A DNA stretch of 64,000 nt from Deltaproteobacteria bacterium (GCA_016936575.1 JAFGXQ010000125.1:1-64000), one strand, 5' to 3'. Numbered from the stretch's first letter, positions 18,528 to 26,636 are shown. Translations and numbers: made by a program. The notes: generated by a model from the sequence alone, not told the origin.

Positions 18528-19418
18528 ATGATGAACCGTTTGATTGGCACGTTACTCATTTTATGTGCGGCCTTGCCTGCTGCCGCGCAAACCGCCGCGT
18601 GGACCTGCCCCGAATCCTACTACGGAGACGACGGATGTGACTGCGGATGCGGCGAACTCGACGTGGACTGCGCCGGGGAAGACTTTGCAGATTGTGAATA
18701 TAACAACTGCGATGACCCGTTGTCTCCCGGCTATGCCGACAATTACAACTGCTATGCCCAGGGAGAAGACCCCGAACTCGAAGGCTGGATTTGCCCCACA
18801 TCGTACTATGGCGATGGTAAAATTGATACCGATCAGGGCGGCTGCGACTGCGGTTGCGGTATTCCCGATGTCGATTGTCCCGGCAATAATCTTTCCGTTG
18901 CGGTCTGTGAATACGACAGTTGCCCGGACGGCCAGTCCCCCGGATTGCTCGACAACACTACATGTAATGTATACGGCTCGGACCCGGATTTGGGCAGTGA
19001 CTGGACGTGTGCCTCGTACTATTGGGTAGACGACGAATGTGACTGCGGATGCGGCTCTGTCGATGATGGGTGCAGCGATGCCACCTCCGAATCCTGCGAT
19101 TACGATTATTGTGACGCCGGCACCGTTGTGGCGCCGGACAACAACGGGGTCTGCACATCGACCATTCCGGATTCCGACTCCGACACTGTCATTGGTACAG
19201 ATGATTCAGACACAGCAGTAGCCTCAGATTCCGATTCAAGTACCGAATCCGGAACCGACACATCTGCGGACACTGATTCCGGTCGCGATATTGTAGACCG
19301 CGAACTGCCCCCGGTGGTTGATGAAACTCCGTCCGGAGACTCCAGCGATACCGGTGACAGCGGGTGCGCTTTTTACTCGATACCGCCGACCTCCACCCTG
19401 TTTCGCCTTATTTTTTAA
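18528..19418 (+). CDS. Secreted Cys-rich CDCGCG tandem-repeat protein
   Basis: A 296-residue protein with a signal peptide ending around AAAQTAA (residue 23). Three tandem units of about 60 residues (about 25-80, 85-145, 150-205) share the pattern Trp-x-Cys...Ser/Ala-Tyr-Tyr...CDCGCG..D.D/G-C...CDY/EY..C, suggesting a disulfide- or metal-stabilised fold. An Asp/Ser/Thr-rich linker follows (about 210-275), and the protein ends with a single Cys and a short hydrophobic tail. Repeats of this kind are known as accessory modules on secreted Myxococcota proteins; here nothing else is attached. GAGGAATAAGG precedes two adjacent ATGs (18528, 18531). Function unknown. Confidence 0.75.
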   Translation: MMNRLIGTLLILCAALPAAAQTAAWTCPESYYGDDGCDCGCGELDVDCAGEDFADCEYNNCDDPLSPGYADNYNCYAQGEDPELEGWICPTSYYGDGKIDTDQGGCDCGCGIPDVDCPGNNLSVAVCEYDSCPDGQSPGLLDNTTCNVYGSDPDLGSDWTCASYYWVDDECDCGCGSVDDGCSDATSESCDYDYCDAGTVVAPDNNGVCTSTIPDSDSDTVIGTDDSDTAVASDSDSSTESGTDTSADTDSGRDIVDRELPPVVDETPSGDSSDTGDSGCAFYSIPPTSTLFRLIF

Positions 19419-19547
19419 TATGCTAGAACTCTTGGGTTGAGTGGCGCAGCTATTGCCAAATCCCTTGAAATTTCCGATGTATCTGCGCTGCGTGCGACAG
19501 CTAAAGGCAGAGAAATCGCAAAACAAGATGGAATAGATTTTGAGTAA
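19419..19547 (+). pseudogene. In-frame C-terminal remnant of a transposase-like HTH protein
   Basis: Directly after the stop codon at 19416-19418, the same frame stays open for 42 codons and then ends in TAA at 19545. It reads LGLSGAAIAKSLEISD and ends KGREIAKQDG, a helix-turn-helix pattern like the C-terminal tail of IS200/REP-associated (RAYT) transposases. There is no start codon or ribosome site. It is best explained as debris from an insertion event at the end of the Cys-rich protein gene. The family assignment is a guess from a short stretch. Confidence 0.35.
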
Positions 19548-19618
19548 AGTAAGAAAGCTCGTCGCGTCCCCTATGCCCTCTATGCCCTACTTTTTCATTT
19601 CTTCTATGTAGTATTAAG

Positions 19619-19671
19619 AAATGGCGGCAGCTTCGCCATTTTTCCTTTAATTATGGCGGAGTCGTTGCCAT
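19619..19671 (+). repeat. Two ATGGC...GCCAT palindromes at 32-bp spacing
   Basis: AAATGGCG-7 bases-CGCCATTT (19619-19641) and ATGGC-9 bases-GCCAT (19653-19671). The two TGGCG boxes start exactly 32 bp apart, and the inner one ends 42 bases before the ATG of the ATPase gene at 19700. A mirrored set lies upstream of the convergent ATPase gene near 22.2 kb. Confidence 0.6.
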
Positions 19672-19693
19672 TTTTTAGTATTTATAGTATGAT
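19665..19693 (+). promoter_or_regulatory. Predicted sigma70 promoter for leaderless DUF4143 mRNA
   Basis: TTGCCA, 17 bases, TATGAT. The -10 box ends six bases before the ATG at 19700, so the expected transcription start is the first base of the start codon or within one base of it. No ribosome binding site exists. The -35 box overlaps the inner GCCAT repeat. Confidence 0.55.
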
Positions 19694-19699
19694 TACAGT

Positions 19700-20854
19700 A
19701 TGACTAAGCAATATCGTCGATTTTTAACGCTTCCGCCAAACGCTTCTATTTTTTTATTCGGTCCCCGTGGTTCGGGAAAATCAACATGGCTGAAAAGCCA
19801 TCTTCCAAATGCGCTGTATATCGATTTGTTAGAGCCGGAAACCGCGCGTTCTCTATCGGCCCACCCGGAAACCCTTGAATCGCGGGTACAAGGCGCATCC
19901 AACAATTTAGTGGTTATCGATGAAATACAAAAACTGCCGAACCTGTTGGAAGTGGTTCATCGCTTGATAGAAAACAACCGTGACCTTCATTTTGTACTCA
20001 CCGGCTCCAGCGCACGCAAACTAAAGCGCGCGGGTGTTGATTTATTGGCCGGTAGAGCATTGGTTCGATTTTGCTATCCATTTATCGCAGCCGAGCTCGG
20101 CAAATCGTTTTCGCTGGAACGCGCGCTTCAAGTTGGCACCATGCCGGTTGTTTGTACCCATGACAAGCCTGAAGATGTGTTGAAATCTTATCTGTACACT
20201 TACGTTGAACAGGAAGTCAGACAGGAAGGGGTTGTTCAAAATATCGGTAATTTCAACAGATTTTTGGAGGCACTCAGTTTTTCTCATGCGTCCCTGTTGA
20301 ACACATCAGACATTTCCCGCGAGGCTGAAGTCCCCAGAAAGACGGTGGAAGGATACATTTCAATCGTTGAAGACCTGCTGCTTGGTCACCGTATTCCGGT
20401 TTTTTCCAGACGCGCGAAACGCCACCTGATTAAAAAGCAGAAATTTTATTACATTGACCCGGGGGTATTTGCGGGGCTTCGGCCGAAGGGCCCGCTGGAT
20501 TCTGTTCAAGAAATCGCAGGTGCGGCATTGGAAGGGTTGGTGTTCCAGCACTTGAAAGCATGGATTGAATACTTTGACGTGAAGTTATCCATATCTTACT
20601 GGCGCACACGATCGGGAAAAGAAGTGGATTTTGTGTTGTATGGACAGGACGGTTTTTACGCCCTGGAAGTAAAAAACAGTCGGCGGGTACACAAGAAAGA
20701 TGTCTCTTCATTGAAAACGTTTTCTGAAGACTACCCGGAAGCCACCCCCCTGCTACTATATCGCGGGGATGCGCGGTTGCAAATTGAAGGCATTCGCTGC
20801 GAACCGGTCGAGCCGTTCCTCACATCATTGGATTCAAAACAGTTCCCGCTGTAA
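19700..20854 (+). CDS. AAA_14/DUF4143 ATPase (copy 2)
   Basis: A 384-residue protein with Walker A GPRGSGKST, Walker B VVIDEIQ and the FVLTGSSA segment. A winged-helix-like middle part (about 190-240) is followed by the DUF4143 end with KEVDFVL and ALEVKNS, a PD-(D/E)xK-like core. The short spacing between domains and divergent sequence show it is not a recent duplicate of the other three copies in the window. It has no Shine-Dalgarno sequence and is predicted to be leaderless. It is convergent with, and overlaps by 21 bases, another DUF4143 gene. Cellular role unknown. Confidence 0.85.
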   Translation: MTKQYRRFLTLPPNASIFLFGPRGSGKSTWLKSHLPNALYIDLLEPETARSLSAHPETLESRVQGASNNLVVIDEIQKLPNLLEVVHRLIENNRDLHFVLTGSSARKLKRAGVDLLAGRALVRFCYPFIAAELGKSFSLERALQVGTMPVVCTHDKPEDVLKSYLYTYVEQEVRQEGVVQNIGNFNRFLEALSFSHASLLNTSDISREAEVPRKTVEGYISIVEDLLLGHRIPVFSRRAKRHLIKKQKFYYIDPGVFAGLRPKGPLDSVQEIAGAALEGLVFQHLKAWIEYFDVKLSISYWRTRSGKEVDFVLYGQDGFYALEVKNSRRVHKKDVSSLKTFSEDYPEATPLLLYRGDARLQIEGIRCEPVEPFLTSLDSKQFPL

Positions 20855-22156
20855 GGACTTGCTCGATTCTGTTCCAAATAATCGCCAGGCCGGGACTGAA
20901 ACAGCGGGGCAATCTATTCCCGGGACAGATTTAAAGGAATGCACCTCGGTGTCCATGTTCACAACCATCGCCAGTAACAACGGCTTGTCGAGCAACGACT
21001 GAAGATTTTTCAAATGACGGGCATCTTTCGCGCAAAAGTGTTCGCTCAGTTTACATTCTATCGCTATGTAGCCGGCGTCACTTTCAATTAAAACGTCTAC
21101 TTCACGGCCGTCGCTGGTGCGCAGGTGATAGAAATCGACCATTGCTTTGGCAATCGAAGATTGTTTATACAGCTCTGAAAAAACGGCCGTTTCAAATTCT
21201 GCGCCGTCAACATTTCCAGTGCGACCGATAATGCCGCGGCGTACCCCCGGATCAAGGAAATGGAGTTTACTCATTTTCGAAAGTCGCTTTTCTTCATTTC
21301 GAAACCATGGGCGCAGCAAGTGAACCTGGTAACTCAATTCGAGGTAGTGGAGGTACCGCTTGGCGGTTTTCGCATCAATGCCGGCAGCATTCGCCAGAGA
21401 TGAAAACTGCAGGGTTTGTCCGGTGCGCAAGGCCGCAATTGTTTGGGCGGTAATAAAAAGTGTCAGATCTGCCAATCTGGCAAGGTCCGCCAGGTCACGT
21501 TGCAGATACAGTTCATGATAGTCACGCAGCCATTCCATCCTTGATGCGTCGTTCATTTCCTCGTGGGTAAGTGCCGGCATGCCTCCGAATCGCAAATAAT
21601 ACTCAAACCATTGACGCGAAGATGCATCGTTTGAAGATAACTGTCGATGAGCTGCGCCTATTTGGGAAATAAACTGTTGCACTGATTCCTCTGAAACATT
21701 TGCAATCAATTTCATAAACTGGGATTGGCTGGTGGAATGTGCCGAATCGCTCATCAATTCAGGGATCGTCAACGCAACCATTTTTTGCAATGCCACTCGA
21801 CCTGCCAGTGATTCCCGCACGCCTTGAAGCAGCATTATCTGTGACGAGCCGAGCAAAACGTATTTCAGATGTTCAGCCTGGTCGTAGCAACTTTTCAGCG
21901 TCTCCAATACTTCAGGCGCTTTTTGTATTTCATCTAAAATGGCCGTGGGATATTGTGAAATCCATTGAGCAGGTGTCATTTTTACGTACACATTGCGTTC
22001 TACCGGAGAATCAAACCGCAATAATGGAATATCGGGGAACGCATGTTGTACCAATGTCGTTTTACCCACTTGGCGCGCACCGGTAAGCACCGTAAATCTA
22101 CCGCGCTTTGAGGCGAGAAGTTCTTGTACCCTGTTATATAGAAATCGTTGTTTCAT
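20834..22156 (-). CDS. AAA_14/DUF4143 ATPase (copy 3)
   Basis: A 440-residue protein with Walker A GARQVGKTT, Walker B AILDEIQ and the YVLLGSSQ segment. A long helical middle follows, and the C-terminal nuclease-like pattern is REVDVLI then AIECKLSE. It faces the copy-2 gene, their 3' ends overlapping by 21 bases, which forms a two-gene cassette flanked by TGGCG repeats. The start at 22156 has no ribosome site. A weak promoter in the same position as in copy 2 (TGGCAT, 17 bases, TAACCT, six bases, ATG) can be drawn. Role unknown. Confidence 0.85.
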   Translation of the reverse strand: MKQRFLYNRVQELLASKRGRFTVLTGARQVGKTTLVQHAFPDIPLLRFDSPVERNVYVKMTPAQWISQYPTAILDEIQKAPEVLETLKSCYDQAEHLKYVLLGSSQIMLLQGVRESLAGRVALQKMVALTIPELMSDSAHSTSQSQFMKLIANVSEESVQQFISQIGAAHRQLSSNDASSRQWFEYYLRFGGMPALTHEEMNDASRMEWLRDYHELYLQRDLADLARLADLTLFITAQTIAALRTGQTLQFSSLANAAGIDAKTAKRYLHYLELSYQVHLLRPWFRNEEKRLSKMSKLHFLDPGVRRGIIGRTGNVDGAEFETAVFSELYKQSSIAKAMVDFYHLRTSDGREVDVLIESDAGYIAIECKLSEHFCAKDARHLKNLQSLLDKPLLLAMVVNMDTEVHSFKSVPGIDCPAVSVPAWRLFGTESSKSLQRELF

Positions 22157-22188
22157 AATTTCAGGTTATCACATTCATCACTTTTATG

Positions 22189-22285
22189 CCAGAATATACG
22201 CTAAAAACAGGTAACGCAAGCCAGTATTTACGCCAAAAATAGGTTTCAGATTCCAGTATTTACGCCATTTTTACATTAGAAGAGT
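22189..22285 (-). repeat. Three 32-bp tandem iteron-like repeats upstream of DUF4143 copy 3
   Basis: Units begin at 22189, 22221 and 22253 (plus sense CCAGTATTTACGCCAAAAA). Units 1 and 2 agree at about 20 of the first 24 positions, and units 2 and 3 share the first 15. In gene sense each gives TGGCG-TAAATACTGG. The box nearest the gene ends 43 bases before its ATG. The units are contiguous without spacers, so this is not a CRISPR array. Confidence 0.65.
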
Positions 22286-22324
22286 CCAGAACAACCCCAG
22301 AAAAATTCCCCCCTGTTTCGTATA

Positions 22325-22340
22325 CTGGAATCAATTCCAG
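22325..22340. repeat. 7-bp perfect palindrome
   Basis: CTGGAAT-CA-ATTCCAG between the repeat array and the 3' end of the lyase-like lipoprotein gene. No T-run follows on either strand. It could be a protein-binding site related to the CCAGTAT units, or chance. Confidence 0.3.
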
Positions 22341-22442
22341 ATTTTAGGATATAAAACAGGAATGTACTCCAAAATTAATCGTGCGAATATTCAGATGAAG
22401 GCGCATCCGTGATCCGAAGGTGAAAATCGATCACTCTGTAAA

Positions 22443-23966
22443 CTACAGGCTCTGCCAGGCGAGGACTTCTTCTGTGGTGACGCCGTGGTCCAAATCGAAG
22501 ATGGCCATGTCGTCGAGGTAATAGGTGATGTCCGGGGCGCCGGTGGACCACCATCTGGAGTACACCCCCATGGCCCATTTCATGTCGCAGCGGCCCGGCT
22601 CGAACGTATCGAACAGGGTTTTGATGCCCGATTCCTCAGACAATAACTCGCCATCCCGGTATAGCCGATAATAGCCGGTTTCGTCTTTGGTCCAATAAAT
22701 TTCCAACGCATATGCGGTCCATACATCGGTCTGGTAGGTGTATTGGGGCTCAAAGCAGGAGGGTTCCGCCCGAAACCGGAATCCTATCTGTGAGGGGTCG
22801 CCGGTGATCAGGCCGCGATCATTGAAGATGCCGCCGCCGCCGCACATGAAGTCTCCGTATGCGCTGTTTGCGTCTTCGCACGGGTAGGTTTTCCATTGTC
22901 CCAGCGCCAGCAAATAATAGTCGATACCGTTGAACGTGGCGCCGGGGAGGTATTCCTTCCATGCGTAAATGTGGGTTTTGCCTTCAGTAGCCACATGGGT
23001 CGCCTCGTATTCCGCGCGAATGTACCCCTCCTGCGGAACATGGGACATAAACACCTTGTTTGAAAAATTGCCCACCGAGGGAACCGGGTTGTCAACAACG
23101 GTGGTGTATTCCAGGTGGTACTGGCTGATGCCGTTTTCCTCGTCGAACACATGTTGACCCAGAACCAGCCGACTGCCGATATCGGGGTCAAAGCTGCCGT
23201 TTTCGAATGTGGCCAAAAAGCGTGCGGGCACGTTGCCGGGCGGGAGAACAGACGCTGTCAGGTTGTCGAGGTGAACAACCCGTTCGGTGATGGGCCTGTG
23301 AGCGTTGGAGACAAACATGTGAATATCGGTAATCGCACCCCAGCCGTCGGTGTCATCCGAACCGCCGAACAACCCTTTTTCAAAGGAGAACTGTCGCCAG
23401 CCCTCATGTTCCAACCGTACCAGGGCATCGTAACTTCCCCCCTCATAGATGAGGTTCAGGTAAATCCAGTCGAGGACCACTTCTTCGTACGTTTCGTGAT
23501 AGGTCTCGTTGTACGCGGAGCGGGTGTCGTTGTGAATCCACATGTTGATAAACTCGAAATTGGAGAGATCAAGCGGCCCGTCCATCTCGAGACGCAGATA
23601 GCAGAAGGTGCTGCCGTCGTACTCGAAGCAGCCGTCTGCATCGAGAGCATGCTCCCAGCGAAGTGAACCGGTTCCCTCCACCTTCATCGTTTCATCAATG
23701 GTGCCCGCACCCCATTCGAGTGTATCGAAGGAGGAGATCACCGTTGGGTTCGAAAGCGTGCTGAACCCCACCGATTCGGTGTCGATACCGTTCAACGTGC
23801 TTTCTCCCCCGCCGGTGTAGCCGCTTGGCGTGTAGCCACTGCTGTCTTTGTTTTTGGAACTGCACGCCGGTCCGATCATCCCAATGCACACCCAAAATGC
23901 CGCAACCCACATTCCAATCGTTTCCTTCGGTTCACAAACCGATTTAATATTCTTTTTTGTTCCCAT
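22443..23966 (-). CDS. Polysaccharide lyase-like lipoprotein
   Basis: About 507 residues from the ATG at 23966, with a lipobox ending Met-Ile-Gly-Pro-Ala-Cys near residue 34. The N-terminal half (about 50-240) resembles the jelly-roll lyase N domain of chondroitin-type lyases. The C-terminal half (about 255-500) resembles heparin/glucuronan lyase-like jelly-rolls, with the WTAYALEIYWT...YRLYRDGEL segment typical of that fold. It probably binds or depolymerises an acidic polysaccharide at the outer membrane. The start is uncertain: an ATG at 23912 has AAGGA nine bases upstream but would leave a signal peptide without positive charge. Confidence 0.6.
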   Translation of the reverse strand: MGTKKNIKSVCEPKETIGMWVAAFWVCIGMIGPACSSKNKDSSGYTPSGYTGGGESTLNGIDTESVGFSTLSNPTVISSFDTLEWGAGTIDETMKVEGTGSLRWEHALDADGCFEYDGSTFCYLRLEMDGPLDLSNFEFINMWIHNDTRSAYNETYHETYEEVVLDWIYLNLIYEGGSYDALVRLEHEGWRQFSFEKGLFGGSDDTDGWGAITDIHMFVSNAHRPITERVVHLDNLTASVLPPGNVPARFLATFENGSFDPDIGSRLVLGQHVFDEENGISQYHLEYTTVVDNPVPSVGNFSNKVFMSHVPQEGYIRAEYEATHVATEGKTHIYAWKEYLPGATFNGIDYYLLALGQWKTYPCEDANSAYGDFMCGGGGIFNDRGLITGDPSQIGFRFRAEPSCFEPQYTYQTDVWTAYALEIYWTKDETGYYRLYRDGELLSEESGIKTLFDTFEPGRCDMKWAMGVYSRWWSTGAPDITYYLDDMAIFDLDHGVTTEEVLAWQSL

Positions 23967-24084
23967 ACGACTTACTGTATCACGTTCGTTCCGTTTTGCA
24001 TCAGAACCCAAGGGAAATTGTGTTTTTAGTATTGAGTAGCGGTCTCTTTATCACGGATTATAGACAGGGCCGGCGTTGTCGTCT

Positions 24085-24348
24085 TCAATACAACTCGCAT
24101 GCCGTTTCTTTGCTCGGCAAGCACAAAGGCCGGCCTCCGATTGGAGAATAATAGCATTGCTGCGCCGCCGCACAGGGCGGATTTGCCGCCTCACATGCCG
24201 AATATTGCGTGCTCAGTTGCTGTGCCTCGGAAACTGTCATTGCATCATTTGGGTCATTCGTTGTTTCGCATCCAGTGAACAGCAGCCAAATCGCCCCGAC
24301 AACGAAGCTCAATCTATTATTGTTTTGTTTTTTGATTTTTGTTCGCAT
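24085..24348 (-). CDS. Small Cys-containing lipoprotein
   Basis: An 87-residue protein: basic N-region KIKKQ, hydrophobic stretch and lipobox LLFTGC (Cys about 27). The mature part is short, with four further cysteines (ACEAANPPC, CYY, PLC, ACE) that could form two disulfides. GGAGG lies six bases before the ATG at 24348, which decides the start over an upstream GTG. It precedes the lyase-like gene by 118 bases in the same direction and could share a transcript. No recognised family. Confidence 0.55.
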   Translation of the reverse strand: MRTKIKKQNNNRLSFVVGAIWLLFTGCETTNDPNDAMTVSEAQQLSTQYSACEAANPPCAAAQQCYYSPIGGRPLCLPSKETACELY

Positions 24349-24517
24349 GAAAACCTCCACTACTGAAAATTCGTCTTCTCTCTATGTGGTGAGGGTAGAC
24401 CGCTGTTTTTTTTTGATTCACTGACAGAATAACACCTGTCAAAAACAAAATGAGAATTGAAAAATGAATAACAACAGCATGAGAAGCAAGCGCATGATTT
24501 CGATTTACCAGTTATGC

Positions 24518-24533
24518 CTAGTATTTTTACTAG
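24518..24533. promoter_or_regulatory. Perfect palindrome overlapping the -35 box of DUF4143 copy 4
   Basis: CTAGTA-TTTT-TACTAG. Its right arm shares the first bases of the TAGACA -35 element, a position typical for a repressor site. Confidence 0.5.
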
Positions 24534-24558
24534 ACAAATCTATTAAAACGGTTACAAT
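24531..24558 (+). promoter_or_regulatory. Predicted sigma70 promoter for leaderless DUF4143 mRNA
   Basis: TAGACA, 16 bases, TACAAT, with the -10 box ending six bases before the ATG at 24565. This is the same geometry as at 19665-19693. No ribosome binding site precedes the ATG. Confidence 0.55.
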
Positions 24559-24564
24559 TCCTTT

Positions 24565-25704
24565 ATGAAAGAAATTCAATTACCGTTCATCGATCGACTA
24601 AAAGCTACGATTGGCGCCAAACCGTCACTAATTCAAGTGGTCATCGGTCCGAGACAAGTGGGGAAGACCACCGGAATGAAACAGCTGCTGGCACAATTGC
24701 CTGCGCAGTCATTTCGGTACGAATCAGCGGACGCCATCATCGGCCCGCCCACAGCCTGGATATTTGAAAAGTGGCACGAAGCACTCTCCAATAGCCGCAC
24801 AGAGTTGTTGGTGATTGATGAGGTGCAAAAAATTGAAAACTGGTCTGACGCCGTTAAGAAGCTTTGGGATGAGCAACAGAATCACTCGAGACAATTACAA
24901 CTCGTTTTGTTGGGCTCCAGTTCGCTAGATATTCAAAAAGGGCTCTCTGAAAGTCTTGCGGGCCGATTCTTTGTTCACAAAGTGTATCACTGGAATGCGG
25001 AGGAAAGTCGACAGGCGTACAATCTTTCATTGGATGAATATTTGCGTTTCGGCGGCTACCCGGGAAGTTATCCGTTTATTCAGTCAACGGAACAATGGCT
25101 TAACTACATGAATGAATCTATTATCAACCCCGTCATTGGGAAAGATATTCTCAGTCAGGCAAGGGTGAAATCTCCGGCGCTGTTTAAACAGTGTTTTGAT
25201 ATTGTTTGTGCATATCCTGCGCAGGAAATCAGCTACACCAAATTATTGGGGCAACTTCAAGACAGAGGAAATACAGATTTGGTCAAGCATTATCTGGAAC
25301 TGTTTGAAAGTGCGTTTCTCATTAAACAGATTTTCAAATTTTCAAATCGACACGTACGGAGCCGTACATCTTCTCCTAAAATATTGCCGCTTTGCCCCGC
25401 ATTGTTCAGCGCGCAACAGGATGCCGATCTCAACGATGAAGAATTGGGCCGGGTTTTTGAACTCTCTATCGGCGCCGCGCTGGTGAGGCTTCCCGGCCGT
25501 TTGTTTTACTGGCGCGAAAAAAACGCCGAGGTGGATTATGTTTATCAGAACGGAAAAAGGCTCGTTGCCATAGAAGTAAAATCCGGCAGAAAAAAAAGCG
25601 CAAAAGGATTAATGAAATTTTGTGAACAATTTTCGAACGCGATCCCGCTGGTCATTACGCGAGAGAACTATAACGAAGCACTTCGAAGAATCGCATTGGA
25701 GTAG
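24565..25704 (+). CDS. AAA_14/DUF4143 ATPase (copy 4)
   Basis: A 379-residue protein with Walker A GPRQVGKTTG, Walker B LVIDEVQ and the LVLLGSSS segment. The DUF4143 C-terminus carries AEVDYVY and AIEVKSGRK, again a PD-(D/E)xK-like core. The upstream 200 bases are AT-rich and free of genes, and the promoter appears to yield a leaderless transcript under a palindromic operator. It is 75 bases upstream of the DEDDh exonuclease gene and could be co-transcribed with it. Function unknown. Confidence 0.85.
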   Translation: MKEIQLPFIDRLKATIGAKPSLIQVVIGPRQVGKTTGMKQLLAQLPAQSFRYESADAIIGPPTAWIFEKWHEALSNSRTELLVIDEVQKIENWSDAVKKLWDEQQNHSRQLQLVLLGSSSLDIQKGLSESLAGRFFVHKVYHWNAEESRQAYNLSLDEYLRFGGYPGSYPFIQSTEQWLNYMNESIINPVIGKDILSQARVKSPALFKQCFDIVCAYPAQEISYTKLLGQLQDRGNTDLVKHYLELFESAFLIKQIFKFSNRHVRSRTSSPKILPLCPALFSAQQDADLNDEELGRVFELSIGAALVRLPGRLFYWREKNAEVDYVYQNGKRLVAIEVKSGRKKSAKGLMKFCEQFSNAIPLVITRENYNEALRRIALE

Positions 25705-25779
25705 AAGGGGCAACAATCGTTCAGCGTTGACGCGATGTGCGAACCTGTTCATAGTGCCTCTTTCAGTAAAAGGCTGTTT

Positions 25780-26577
25780 ATGAGACTAAATTTAAAACGC
25801 CCACTCATCATATTCGATTTGGAAACCACCGGTACCGATCCCCAGCGGGATCGCATTGTGGAAATGGCGGCCATCAAGCTGTGGCCTGACGGTACAAAAG
25901 AGTCCAAACGGCGTCGCTTCAACCCGGGCATATCCATTCCCAAGGAAGCGACCGCAGTTCACGGCATTTCTGACGAAGACGTGAAGGACGAACCTCATTT
26001 CATGAAAGTTGCCAAAGGCGATCGGGGCATCTCCGCCTATTTTAAAAATTGCGATTTGGCCGGCTACAACATCATCAATTTTGACATTCCCATGCTGGCG
26101 GCGGAACTGGAGCGCGCGGGAGAAAAGCTCGATGTGTCGCAAATCGCGGTCATCGACGCCTACCGTATTTTCTGCATTCGCGAGCCCCGGGATCTGACCG
26201 GCGCGATGCGGTTCTACTGCGGGAAACAGCACGGCAGCGCACACGAAGCGTTGGGGGATGTGGAGGCCACCCTCGAAGTGCTGGAAGCGCAACTGAAGCG
26301 CTATACGGATTTGCCGGATACCCCGTATGAAATCGATCAGGCCACCCGCGACCCCGAAGAAGTGGACCGCCGCGGTAAGCTGAAGTGGGTAGACGGCGAA
26401 ATCGCTGTGAATTTCGGACGTCACAAATCCAGAACCCTGCGCTACCTGGCTGAGAAGGAACCCGATTATATTCGATGGATGATCGACAACAAAGTGGTAG
26501 ACGATGCGGTGCATCATCTGCACGATGCGTTGCTGGGTCATTTTGCGAAAGCCGCCGATAAAAAGCCGGGGTCATAA
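25780..26577 (+). CDS. DEDDh-family 3'-5' exonuclease
   Basis: A 265-residue protein of the DnaQ/RNase T superfamily. Exo I Asp-Leu-Glu in FDLETTG (about residue 15), Exo II Asp in YNIINFDIPML and Exo III His/Asp in HEALGDVEAT are all intact, so it should be an active two-metal exonuclease. A C-terminal domain (about 205-255) has the FGRHKSRTLRYLAE..PDYIRWM pattern seen at the ends of exodeoxyribonuclease X-like proteins. The ATG at 25780, with AAAGG six bases upstream, is preferred to the ATG at 25735. Probable role in DNA proofreading or repair, or in RNA trimming. Confidence 0.82.
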   Translation: MRLNLKRPLIIFDLETTGTDPQRDRIVEMAAIKLWPDGTKESKRRRFNPGISIPKEATAVHGISDEDVKDEPHFMKVAKGDRGISAYFKNCDLAGYNIINFDIPMLAAELERAGEKLDVSQIAVIDAYRIFCIREPRDLTGAMRFYCGKQHGSAHEALGDVEATLEVLEAQLKRYTDLPDTPYEIDQATRDPEEVDRRGKLKWVDGEIAVNFGRHKSRTLRYLAEKEPDYIRWMIDNKVVDDAVHHLHDALLGHFAKAADKKPGS

Positions 26578-26636
26578 TGCTTTATTCGACGTCAGGCGTC
26601 CAATAGCTGAAACACGAACCCCGTGAGGAAAAATCA

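Noticed and set aside
19619-19641. Rho-independent terminator
   Set aside because: The stem is followed by TTTTTCC, but the unit is repeated 32 bp downstream within the promoter of the next gene and mirrored at 22.2 kb, so a binding site is the better explanation; a dual role is not excluded.
22189-22285. Possible CRISPR array
   Set aside because: Units are contiguous degenerate 32-bp repeats with no spacers, and no cas gene is in the window.
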